The notes under the pieces are model-generated. The model made no database searches. It was not told the origin of the DNA and saw only the letters and a list, made by a program, of their open reading frames with translations. From the NCBI GenBank assembly GCA_009746045.1, contig RPFO01000310.1, forward strand, positions 1,833,142-1,897,141: 64,000 nt of DNA, in the 5' to 3' direction. The translations under genes were made by a program, and so were the position numbers. This stretch comes from Mesostigma viride (lineage: Eukaryota; Streptophyta; Mesostigmatophyceae; Mesostigmatales; Mesostigmataceae). Shown here piece after piece: positions 21,911 to 30,239 of this stretch; the stretch's first letter is position 1, and each line of letters starts with the position of its first letter.

Positions 21911-22429
21911 CCAGATATAGATGTGGCTGCTTAGGCGTTCAATCTGCATCACAGAATTGGACGATATGCACGTCAAAGGAAAGCCAACCAAGCAGCAACA
22001 TTACCAACAATGTAGCGGGAGGGTCAGTGCAGAGGCCAGCAACATAACTGCCTTAGTCTTGTACTCCTACCATACACATTAGGGAAGACTGCTGGCATGG
22101 CAGCCTGCATCACAGCAATGAATTGCCGCCAACTAAAATAAGAGAGTGACTCACCGCTACTCTTCCCTGAAGCCGACTGGTCACACCTCCATTGTGGCGT
22201 TGTTTTACCACTTTAAGGCTCTTCCACAGCGTGCGATTTTGTTGATGCCATTTTCTCAATTCCTGTAGCATATATTTTGCCCCCGCCGCACGCTTCCATG
22301 GGTTGCCATGTACATCATACTTTGCTGATGCTGCAGAGAAGTCAAGCGGTTCTTTGCATTCCCTCACCTGTATTCAACGGCAACGCCAAAACGGAATGCC
22401 AACGAATGCGGAGCGGGGGAACAAGGCAT

Positions 22430-23135
22430 AAATCAACGCATGGTGAACCGGCAGATGCTGAGGCAGACACGACAATGCACTTGGTGCATGGCAACCATGT
22501 GAACACTGATGGTAGCACTCACATGCCTAACAAGCATTTTCTTTGTTTCCCCTGGGTTAGAGTGTAAGGCCTATGCCAACCAAGGTAAACAACAAAACAA
22601 CACATCCTAAACTGCGCTAACTGACATGGGCAACAAACATGGCCAATGGAGGACAAGGAACCAAGTAGGATCATCCAACAGGATCATGGTATTATGGCAG
22701 CTTGCATGCAGTAAATTATATCAAGCATGGTTGGCTCAGCACACTGAAGTATTGTCACATCATTAGAACAAGGGAAAGTCAGAAATCAACGCATGGTGAA
22801 CCGGCAGATGATGAGGCAGACACGACAATGCACTTGGTGCATGGCAACCATGTGAACACTGATGGTAGCATTCACATGCCTAACAAGCATTTTCTCTGTT
22901 TCCCCTGGGTTAGAGTGTAAGGCCTATGCCAACCCAGCTAAACAACAAAACAACACATCCTAAACTGCGCTAACTGACACGGGCAACAAACATGGCCAAT
23001 GGAGGACAAGGAACCAAGTAGGATCATCCAACAGGATCACGGTATTATGGCAGCTTGCATGCAGTAAATTATATCAAGCATGGTTGGCTCAGCACATTGA
23101 AGTATTGTCACATCATTACAACAAGGGTAACCTCA
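22430..23135 (+). repeat. Tandem duplication, unit 353 bp
   Basis: AAATCAACGCATGGTGAACC occurs at 22430 and 22783, and the following 330 bases are almost identical. The duplicated unit lies inside R1 copy b. Confidence 0.9.
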
Positions 23136-23440
23136 AATAAACTAGTCGTGGCCACTATCTACAGGCAGTCTAACGAATGCAACACATGCAACATGGTGCT
23201 CACTACAACGCTTCCTTATCTGCGCAATAAAATGTACAGGGACATTGCATGGCGGCCCCTCAGCTTCTGAGCGCTGTGATGCCGCTGCGACGATAGGGTG
23301 GTCAACTGCGACAATAGGGTGCACACAACCATACCCACGTCATCCTTGCCACAATACGTTTTATGAATCCCCTCAAACCTTTGCGAGAAGCTATAGTCTG
23401 CGACAGCATCCCCGGCCTGCCGACGACATATACGCATATG
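22450..23440 (-). repeat. Dispersed repeat family R1, copy b
   Basis: Inverted relative to copies a and c. It conserves TATAGCTTCTCG...GGTTT and the AAASQRS...GPP coding block (about 23300-23230), and carries an extra internal 353-bp duplication. Confidence 0.65.
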
Positions 23441-23499
23441 CGTTCTCAGCTACTATATTCATCAATTCCCATGCCGTCTTGTGAGGGGTCCGACATACC

Positions 23500-23673
23500 T
23501 TTGCTGCCAGAGATTCTGCTGCGAATGCGGTTGCCGCTGTGCGCTTTGCCTCCCAGCGTGCTTTCCAGGCCCGCGCGTCCTCCATCGATACACAACATAA
23601 GCTGTCCTGACTGCGAAAGACCAATGTCTTCGTCGTCAATTAACGCGTCTTCTACGTCTTCCACAGTGTGCAT
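23500..23673 (-). other. Exon-like open segment next to R1 copy b
   Basis: Starting with ATG at 23673, the frame MHTVEDVEDALIDDEDIGLS runs to a sequence CAGCAAAGGTATGT that fits a splice donor. A second frame is also open (MEDARAWKARWEAKR). It sits just inside the right subterminal array of the large CACTA-like element, where such elements often start a gene. Whether it is a real first exon cannot be told from sequence alone. Confidence 0.3.
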
Positions 23674-23689
23674 GCGTAGCTAGCCTGCT

Positions 23690-24013
23690 ATGTCGCGGTT
23701 TACGATCCAGTTAACGATAACGGCTCCGTAACCACCCCAGTACCTAATATTGGGGCAGCTATGGCGCCATACCCACTACGTGACCCGTCCCGTATACCCC
23801 AACGTAACCTGAACCGAAGCCGTTCACGGCCCCGTAAACATAACCGGCCCAGTTACTGGGCCGTACCGAATCTCGGGGCCAATATTCCGAATGGTACCGT
23901 AACCGGTCCGGTAACCCAAACCGCCAACGAATACGGACCCGTAACCTGGCCCGTCGAAGTAACCGGGCAGGTTACGGGGGCGTCGAAGTTACCGGACAGG
24001 TTACGGGGGCTTC
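23690..24013. repeat. Right subterminal GGTTACC array
   Basis: More than a dozen GTAACC/GGTTAC words, several in the form CCCGTAACCTG or GGTTACGGG. It mirrors the left end of the element. Confidence 0.7.
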
Positions 24014-24029
24014 AAATTAACTCCTAGTG
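24014..24029 (-). repeat. Right terminal inverted repeat of the large CACTA-like element
   Basis: Complement of 2305-2320. The same 16-mer recurs once more at 27567-27582 inside the LTR retrotransposon. Confidence 0.85.
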
Positions 24030-24031
24030 CG

Positions 24032-25242
24032 CAGAGCATCGATGACAAACTCGGGGTCGCATCGCCAACCGGAACGCCGAGGACATCCAACCCATGGAGG
24101 CGCTCGTCCCGGCCCAAGAGCTGGGGCGGAAAGCCGGAGCAATCACCTTGGGGCGAGTACACCGCGCACTTGGCCATGCAGGGTCAACTGGAGGTTGATG
24201 TCGGCCACCGGCCGCGGTCTGCAGTGCCAGCAGAGCTGCGGTGGTGTCCGGCACAGGGCCCAGGAGGTAGATATCATCCAAGTAGGCCTGGATGGGGACC
24301 GCCGGGTGGGCAGCATGGACCGCTTGGAGGCAACCCTGGAGGGGGGCGGCAAATTGTACAGGGGTCCCAGGGGGTCCCCTTGCTGGGTGCCCGACCGCGA
24401 CAGCAGGCCGCCGCGAGTGCCGTCCTCCATTATGTGAACCAGTTGGCCGGGCTGGCCGTAGCACACGGCTGTCCAAGCGTACAAGTCCTCGAAGGACTCC
24501 ATGACTGCCGCAAACATGCTGGCGCGGGACAGACTGTTGAACGCGTTGTGGCAGTCGACCTTGACGACAGCGTGGGTGGGGTGGGCCTCGAGGTAGGCCT
24601 GCACCGAATGGATGAGGATATCCGCCCCGCCTGGAGTCGTCAGCCCCAGCTGGGCCGCCACCGAGGTCTCACCCGCTGCGAGGGGCGGGCAGAAAAAGGC
24701 ACGGAGCTCGGGCGCCTTTTGGCGGCAGATCACTTTGCCCACGAGCTTGCGGAGCACCTCACCGCAGGCGATCGGGCGCACCTTGCCCTCGGGGGGGGGC
24801 AAGACACCCTTGAGCAGAGCGAGGAGGCGAGCGCCCGCTAACCACTCGCGGGCAGTGGGAGGAACGCGACCATCCGCCAGGTCAATGAGGGTGTCAAAGA
24901 GAATGTCCTCGCCCCCATGCCCCACCAGGACCTCCAAGTGCTCCTAGCGCCAGCCGGACGGCCCGGTAGAGGAAGCCCGCGGGACCGCACGCATCACCTC
25001 CAGGAAGCAGTCGCGGTCCAGCCGGAGGGGGGCCGGCAGGGGGTCCGGCACGGGCAGCTGGAATCCGGGCTCCGCAGGGTGAAGAGCCTCCAAGGCCGCC
25101 ATGCAGGGTAGCCGCATTGGCGGCCGGGGCCAGCTTGGCCATGTCCAAGCGGGTCATGGCCCGGCGCTGAGCTGCCCCTCGCGGACGAGGCGGATGACGT
25201 CGGCGGCCACCCGCGCGAAGGAGACCTCCCCCGACAGCCGGG
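24032..25242 (-). pseudogene. Non-LTR retrotransposon, middle third (reverse transcriptase)
   Basis: This is the reverse-transcriptase palm of the same RLE-class element, read on the minus strand. Motifs are KVDCHNAFNSLSR (motif A), GTQQGDPLG (motif B) and AYLDDIYLLG (the YxDD box, here YLDD). Upstream, the conserved GWR-EHL signature has an in-frame TAG at 24944-24946. Frame changes occur near 24240, 24940 and 25160. At 25242 the frame continues into 36296 once the LTR element and one CCGTG are removed, and at 24032 into 2304. RT activity is lost. Confidence 0.85.
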
Positions 25243-25247
25243 CCGTG
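25243..25247. repeat. Target duplication CCGTG, left
   Basis: CCGTG precedes the 5' LTR and again follows the 3' LTR at 36291-36295. Five bases is the usual copia integrase duplication. Confidence 0.8.
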
Positions 25248-25730
25248 AGTTAGTCTCCATGCTTTGCTGCAGACTAAGTCTCAAAGGCATTGTGAATACA
25301 ACGTATGAATAAGCCTTGTAAACCTACGTTGGTATGTGAATATAAATACCACGTGGGCTATGCAGATAGGAATGCTAGTCGAGTCGCATACGTTTCCCTA
25401 GATAGGTACTTTGGGTACTGGGGTACGTGACAGATGTTAGTACCCAGTATACGTAGTGTCCTGTCATTGGACGGTACTAGAGTATCCTAGATAGGGACCG
25501 TACTGCAGCGTGCATTGATCTGTGATCACACGATGCAGTGACTAGACTGCGACCTGTCATCGTGCGGCCTCGGGCCAACGGTCTGCACCCAACGGTCACT
25601 GGCGGCGCAGCCAGTGAGAGGAACGTTGATAAAGGGTAAACCTATTTTCTAATGAATCAAGCAATTCATTGCTCTCAGCACACAGTGTTCTCAAGCATTA
25701 TACTACGTCGTTCATTCCCATTTACTAACT
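25248..25730 (+). repeat. 5' LTR (483 bp)
   Basis: Carries a TATA-like TATAAATACC near 25340 that could serve as the U3 promoter and ends TTTACTAACT. No convincing tRNA-complementary primer-binding site (TGG...) was found directly after it. Confidence 0.9.
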
Positions 25731-25749
25731 TGAATTTTATCTGCTACCA

Positions 25750-26700
25750 ATGACTATCAACAACAAGAACGTTGCGAAGAAGTTGAACTTTAACGATGGT
25801 GATGACGGGCAGGATAGGCGGATGCCCAAGGACAACAACAAGAAGCCGGCTGGGGATGCGGCTATTTCTAAGAAAAAGAAGAAAAACAAAAAGAACAACA
25901 ATGTCTGCCAGGAGGAGGGGACGGCGGCCGCAAGGCCGACCGACCCACCCCCCTCCCCTGAGAAGCCGGAGGACGAGACGGCTCCCCCCCGGGGAACCGA
26001 CTTACCCTCGACTCCGGTGGCTGCAACAGCCGAAACCACGGCTGGAGCAGCCATGGCTGCGGAGCCCTCGGCGGTCAACCCCCCCGAGGCTCCCCAGTTC
26101 GGCCCTCAGTTGCCGACCATTCGGGAGCTCCTGCCCCGCCAGACGGCTTCTGTGGCGCCGGACGGGGCGATCACGTTTCGCCCCGCCACGTCCGATCTTC
26201 GTGTCCCCTTCGCCCAGGGGCACAATCATATCGAGCTTACGTTTTGGCGGCCTTCCACCCTTCTTCGAAAAAAGAAGGAGATGGAAAGTGTAAAGCTCGC
26301 ACGGGTGGTGCGTAGACCCGTTGAGCCCATCGGAGGACAACCAATGCCCGATGATGAGGTCTCGGATACTGCCAGTCTCCCCGACGGGGAGACTGAGATA
26401 ACCCTCACCCCAGCGCTCCTGGCGGTGGAGCAGGCCGCGCTGGTGGCCAACGAAGAACGTCGCGCGAGGCAGCGCGACCGGGAGGTCCGTCGCGAGACGG
26501 CCTTTCGGCTCGCCGCCAAGCGGCAGGAATATGAGGAGGAGGCTGCCCGTCGCCTGGCAACCCACCAGGCGATGGCGGCGGCGTACCGCGAGGCAACTCA
26601 GCGGCTACGCGACCTTCTACAAAATGCTGACTATCCGATGGAATACTCGGACGGTCAAGACTGGCCGCGCTTGCGCGGTCAGCCCATTTTAAGGCCATGA
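25750..26700 (+). CDS. Leading ORF of the LTR element, function unknown
   Basis: 316 aa starting MTINNKNVAKKLNFNDG just 20 bp after the 5' LTR. It has a lysine-rich block (ISKKKKKNKKNNN) near residue 40, a proline-rich stretch, and a charged C-terminal half (residues 225-290) rich in Arg/Glu/Ala that may form a coiled coil. No known domain. Its TGA (26698-26700) overlaps the ATG (26697-26699) of the next ORF as ATGA, suggesting coupled termination-reinitiation or a frameshift. By position it should be part of Gag or an accessory protein. Confidence 0.55.
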   Translation: MTINNKNVAKKLNFNDGDDGQDRRMPKDNNKKPAGDAAISKKKKKNKKNNNVCQEEGTAAARPTDPPPSPEKPEDETAPPRGTDLPSTPVAATAETTAGAAMAAEPSAVNPPEAPQFGPQLPTIRELLPRQTASVAPDGAITFRPATSDLRVPFAQGHNHIELTFWRPSTLLRKKKEMESVKLARVVRRPVEPIGGQPMPDDEVSDTASLPDGETEITLTPALLAVEQAALVANEERRARQRDREVRRETAFRLAAKRQEYEEEAARRLATHQAMAAAYREATQRLRDLLQNADYPMEYSDGQDWPRLRGQPILRP

Positions 26701-27614
26701 GGTCCGTAACCCAATCAAGGGTAACGGAGGCCATATTGGCTAAGCATGGGGTGGTGGCTGAAGATGCCCCCCCGCTGGAAGCCACCAAGGGACCCTCCCC
26801 TCCCCAACCCATGCAGTCCAAGGTGGGCCTTCTGGTCCTGGACCAGGGGAAGGGAAAGAGGAAGGACTTTGATGTCCGGGATGCTCTGGTAATGGGAGAC
26901 CCCCTGCCTGACATCCCCTCGGATGAGGCGGCCTTTCAGGCTGCCCTACGAGAACATGAAATTCGCAAGGAGATGAAAAGGCTCCAAAAGGAAGAGGCAG
27001 CGAGGAGGGCAGCGGCAGACACCCCTGCCCGCCCCTCCTCCGCTGGGGCTGGCCCTAGCGGGGTTCAACGGACCCCCCCGGCCTCACCCCGGGCCCCCAG
27101 GGCCCCCTCTCCCCCTCCCCCACCACCCCAGGTTCACCCTGTGGGCTGGGGCCCCCTCCCCACCCAGGGGGGGGTGCCAGGACCCCAGGAGGCCCTGGGG
27201 GGAGGTCCAGAGGTGCCCAGGGCACCCACCCAACCTGCTGAGGCCCCCCAAAGGCAAGGGGATATACAAGAACAGCTAGCCATCCTACAGGCTCAGCTGG
27301 CCTCTCTGCAGGACCAACAATTGTCAGCTAACCAGCTGCAAACTGTGGAGCGCCTGCGAGCCCTGCTGTCCAGGTACGAGCGTGGTACCATAAACCTGGA
27401 CCCCGCTCGACTCCAGCATGCCACCGATGTCTTCTTGAGGGCGAACCCCCCTCCAACAGGTGTGTATAACCCCCACAAAAAGGAATCAAAGATAAATATT
27501 GCTGGTTTACCTGAAGGACATACCATTGAACAAGCCAAACAGTTTGTCTTTGCTCTGGATCGATATAAATTAACTCCTAGTGTTAACTCCTCGAGTATGG
27601 GATGGAAGGCCTAA
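26697..27614 (+). CDS. Second ORF of the LTR element (Gag-like, N-terminal part)
   Basis: 305 aa. A proline-rich low-complexity centre (near 27070-27130) is followed by a glutamine/leucine-rich helix (EQLAILQAQLASLQDQQLSA) and the segment ending FALDRYKLTPS. The frame then shifts and Gag-like coding continues at 27602. The shift point coincides with AAATTAACTCCTAGTG (27567-27582), identical to the end of the large CACTA-like element. Confidence 0.5.
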   Translation: MRSVTQSRVTEAILAKHGVVAEDAPPLEATKGPSPPQPMQSKVGLLVLDQGKGKRKDFDVRDALVMGDPLPDIPSDEAAFQAALREHEIRKEMKRLQKEEAARRAAADTPARPSSAGAGPSGVQRTPPASPRAPRAPSPPPPPPQVHPVGWGPLPTQGGVPGPQEALGGGPEVPRAPTQPAEAPQRQGDIQEQLAILQAQLASLQDQQLSANQLQTVERLRALLSRYERGTINLDPARLQHATDVFLRANPPPTGVYNPHKKESKINIAGLPEGHTIEQAKQFVFALDRYKLTPSVNSSSMGWKA

Positions 27615-28342
27615 ACCAATCATCTCCTGCAACTAGAGCACTGATTCAAACCTATCAGGAACGCACCCTCACACCTGAGGCAGCCCTTGAGCAGTGGCCT
27701 ACCTTTATCACTGATCTGAAACAGCTAGTGCTTACCAACAATCACATGGAAGCTGTAGAACGTTTCAACTGGCTGGCTGCTTATAAGGTTAACAAAAATA
27801 ACCTCTCTGGGGATGCAAAAACATACAGGGTAATGATAGAGAAAGACCTTGAGCTTCTCAAGCTCCAACCAAGGTATCTCATCCACACCTGGCTAACAAA
27901 AGCTGGTTTGCAACCCTCTGTCCTGGCTACCCTGCTTACAGGCCTCAAGTCCCTATGGGATAACTTCAGGGCTGCCATGGTCTACATCGAGGACGCAGTG
28001 GACCCCCTGGGAACTGGCAACCCCCAGGCCCAGGACCCCAAGGTCCAGGGCGTCCAAGGCCACAAGCGCAAGGGGGGGGCCAGCCAGGGGGGGGCACCAA
28101 AGACCCACAAGTCCTCCCACCAAGGGGGCAGTGGCTCTCAGGGGCGTGGCAACACGTGGCACCGTGTGCCCCTGCATGGCAACCCCAACAACAACAACAA
28201 CAATAACAACAACAGGTCCCAGCAGGGCAATAACAACAACAACAACAGGCCCCAGCAGGGCCACAACAACAACAACAACAGGCCCCAGCAGGGCCATAAC
28301 CACAACAACAATCGGTCCCAGCATGCAGGGCAACAAATATAA
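27602..28342 (+). CDS. Gag-like segment, asparagine-rich
   Basis: 246 aa. A helical Gag-type domain (residues 1-130, with LKQLVLTNNHMEAVERFNWL) is followed by a Gly/Lys linker and a run of Asn-rich repeats (NNNNNNRSQQG, NNNNRPQQGH). It overlaps in another frame the ORF that carries the CCHC knuckle, so a frameshift near 28130-28340 is needed to join them. Confidence 0.5.
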   Translation: MEGLNQSSPATRALIQTYQERTLTPEAALEQWPTFITDLKQLVLTNNHMEAVERFNWLAAYKVNKNNLSGDAKTYRVMIEKDLELLKLQPRYLIHTWLTKAGLQPSVLATLLTGLKSLWDNFRAAMVYIEDAVDPLGTGNPQAQDPKVQGVQGHKRKGGASQGGAPKTHKSSHQGGSGSQGRGNTWHRVPLHGNPNNNNNNNNNRSQQGNNNNNNRPQQGHNNNNNRPQQGHNHNNNRSQHAGQQI

Positions 28343-29099
28343 CAACAACAACAACGACAACAACAACAACAACAACAACCAACCTGGAAACCCTGGCATA
28401 CGGTGCCTGAGGTGCTTCCAGAGGGGGCATGACAGGAACCACTGCCCCCACAACGACTCCCTGCACACCGACGTGGACCTCTGCCCGGGTTGCTGGCACG
28501 CACGTCATCCCCTGGGACCTCCAGGCAGCCGGTGCAACAGGCCTCGCTACCCCAACAAATGTGAGTTCTCTCACCTTGCTTACTCTGAGGATGATGATCT
28601 CATTACCATTGGGGATGGCAGCCAGGGCATAATTGATTTTGAGGCAGCAACCTTACTGTCCTCCCAACACCCTGTCCTGGAACCATACATAAAAGCACTA
28701 ACCCCTACTGTTGACAACTCCATAGATATCAAGGAGCTTGCTCATCAGCTGCACCTAGCCATGGGTCATGAAACAGTGGCTGAGGAACTGGCCAGACGGC
28801 TGGGGGGTAGTAGCATGGGAAAACCACTCAGGAATGCAGTAAAACTGGCTAGACAACACTGTCAAGAATGTCAGTTCAATAGCCCCAAACCTCAAAAATG
28901 GCATACTGCAACTCCTTCCACCACTAGAGGCATGATAGTGGGGGATGTGATGCACATCAACAAAGATGTCCAACCCTACCTGATCCTAAAAGATTCATGG
29001 TCCAGGTTCACAGTCATGGAACCCCTATATACCTGGCATGTCTGCAGGGCAGCTACGTGTTGCACTCATGATTGCTTTACCCAGATTCTACCCAGTTGA
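28131..29099 (+). CDS. CCHC nucleocapsid knuckle plus integrase N-terminus
   Basis: 322 aa. A classic retroviral-type zinc knuckle CLRCFQRGHDRNHC (C-x2-C-x4-H-x4-C) lies near residues 95-108. The integrase HHCC domain follows (HLAMGH...HCQECQ, residues 202-247), then the start of the catalytic core with the first Asp in IVGDVMHIN. After about residue 300 the frame fails; a neighbouring frame shows RILLDQ, a candidate second Asp. There is no protease between knuckle and integrase, where copia normally has it. Confidence 0.65.
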   Translation: MALRGVATRGTVCPCMATPTTTTTITTTGPSRAITTTTTGPSRATTTTTTGPSRAITTTTIGPSMQGNKYNNNNNDNNNNNNNQPGNPGIRCLRCFQRGHDRNHCPHNDSLHTDVDLCPGCWHARHPLGPPGSRCNRPRYPNKCEFSHLAYSEDDDLITIGDGSQGIIDFEAATLLSSQHPVLEPYIKALTPTVDNSIDIKELAHQLHLAMGHETVAEELARRLGGSSMGKPLRNAVKLARQHCQECQFNSPKPQKWHTATPSTTRGMIVGDVMHINKDVQPYLILKDSWSRFTVMEPLYTWHVCRAATCCTHDCFTQILPS

Positions 29100-29126
29100 C
29101 AGAATTTTGCTTGATCAACCCTAAAC

Positions 29127-29852
29127 ATGAGACCTGTCTTGCATGCCAAGTGGGGTGAGGTAATCCCAGCAGGACTGCAGGCAGGTGTATATCCCCCAGA
29201 GGTGATAGCACTGTACAACACTGCACGTGCACAAACCTCAGCAAAACTGGCAGAAAAAGATAAAACCCATCCCAGGCCAGTATTCCAAAAAGGTGATCCA
29301 GTCCTCTATTACAAGGAAAACAGCTTTGGTAAGGTTGGAACTTGGCTAGGTCCAGTTACCATCCGTGGATTTACCAAAAAAGGCAAGACCGTGGAGGTCA
29401 AGCACAATACCAATGGGAAGCGTCACAGGGTGAGCTGTCATAGAATTAAGAAGTATTATTCTCCCATGGCAGACGTGCCTGGGGAAGAGTCTTTAAGCAT
29501 GGACTCACTACTTCTATCTGGCAACTCCAGCATGCCCAGCAGTAGCCATGAGCCACCAATTCCTGCTGTTGACAGCACCACAGCACCCTCTGTGAACCCT
29601 TCCACCCTCAGTGAAGCCAGGCCCACTTCACAACCTGGGGATAGCTTAACCAGGCACGAGGTAGCTGGTCTGCAAGCATTAGCTGAGACCCAAGGCACCC
29701 AATTGTCTGCCAACCCTCCCGCTCTGAGGTCAAGATTGGCAGTCGCCTTGCAAGCATTACACAGGTCACATAAGCAACAAGCTGCTGTGGCCGAAGGGCT
29801 GGCAAAAGTCTCAGCTGTGTGCACTAGTCAGGACCCCTGGACCCTGGCATGA
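29127..29852 (+). CDS. Integrase C-terminal part
   Basis: 241 aa. The block FQKGDPVLYYKENSFGKVGTW and the RHRVSCHRIKKYY segment match the SH3-like DNA-binding end of retrotransposon integrases. The catalytic Glu region between this and the preceding ORF appears deleted. The last 100 residues are a Ser/Thr/Ala linker. Its TGA (29850-29852) overlaps the next ATG (29849-29851), the second ATGA junction in this element. Confidence 0.6.
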   Translation: MRPVLHAKWGEVIPAGLQAGVYPPEVIALYNTARAQTSAKLAEKDKTHPRPVFQKGDPVLYYKENSFGKVGTWLGPVTIRGFTKKGKTVEVKHNTNGKRHRVSCHRIKKYYSPMADVPGEESLSMDSLLLSGNSSMPSSSHEPPIPAVDSTTAPSVNPSTLSEARPTSQPGDSLTRHEVAGLQALAETQGTQLSANPPALRSRLAVALQALHRSHKQQAAVAEGLAKVSAVCTSQDPWTLA

Positions 29853-30234
29853 TAGACACTCAGGCACAGGTCAGTGTGATCAGTGCACAAGCCATCCCTG
29901 GTCTTGAGATTGCACCTTCATTTTGGGCACGGGTGCAGGATTTCTCAGGCCAAAGCTCACTGGATGTAGTGGGACAAGTGATGCTCCCTATACTGTACTT
30001 GGTATTCAGACACCCTTCCAGGTGGTGGAGGGGTACTCTGGTAACACCTTGTTGGGGGAACCTTTTGTATCCTATCCTGGGGTGTTTATCTCAGCTAATG
30101 AGCTCAGTATCACAGGGGTGGGTGCAGTTCCTCTGGACCACTTTAAAATCCCTCTCTCCAGTATTGTCCCTGGTATGGATGCTGTCATCAAGGCAGTCAA
30201 CACTCAGTATGCACCAGGGGAGATCCCTCAGTGA
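29849..30234 (+). pseudogene. Retropepsin-like aspartic protease, downstream of integrase
   Basis: MIDTQAQVSVISAQAIPGLE matches the retropepsin active-site strand, with Gln where the usual DTGA has Gly. After one frame change, TVLGIQTPFQV and NTLLGEPFV fit the flap-side and second psi-loop of these proteases, followed by a stop at 30232-30234. The element thus places protease after integrase and before RT. Two frame changes and the lost Gly make this copy inactive. Confidence 0.5.
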
Positions 30235-30239
30235 TCTGG

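Larger units (their letters stand above)
2305..24029. mobile_element. Large CACTA-like DNA element (21.7 kb)
   Basis: The element is bounded by perfect 16-bp inverted ends, CACTAGGAGTTAATTT at 2305-2320 and its complement at 24014-24029, and flanked by a 2-bp CG duplication (2303-2304 and 24030-24031). The ends are followed inward by dense GGTTAC/GTAACC motifs, like the subterminal transposase-binding arrays of EnSpm/CACTA elements. It interrupts the reverse transcriptase of the non-LTR element, whose frame is restored when element plus one CG are discounted. No TNP2-type transposase was recognised inside, so it is probably non-autonomous or has lost its transposase. The interior is a mosaic of a pogo-type element, LINE ORF1, satellites and dispersed repeats. 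CACTA superfamily membership is inferred from the ends. Confidence 0.75.

Noticed and set aside
25731-25760. Primer-binding site after the 5' LTR
   Set aside because: TTATCTGCTACCA resembles a tRNA 3' end in the same sense, not its complement, so it cannot serve as a normal PBS.
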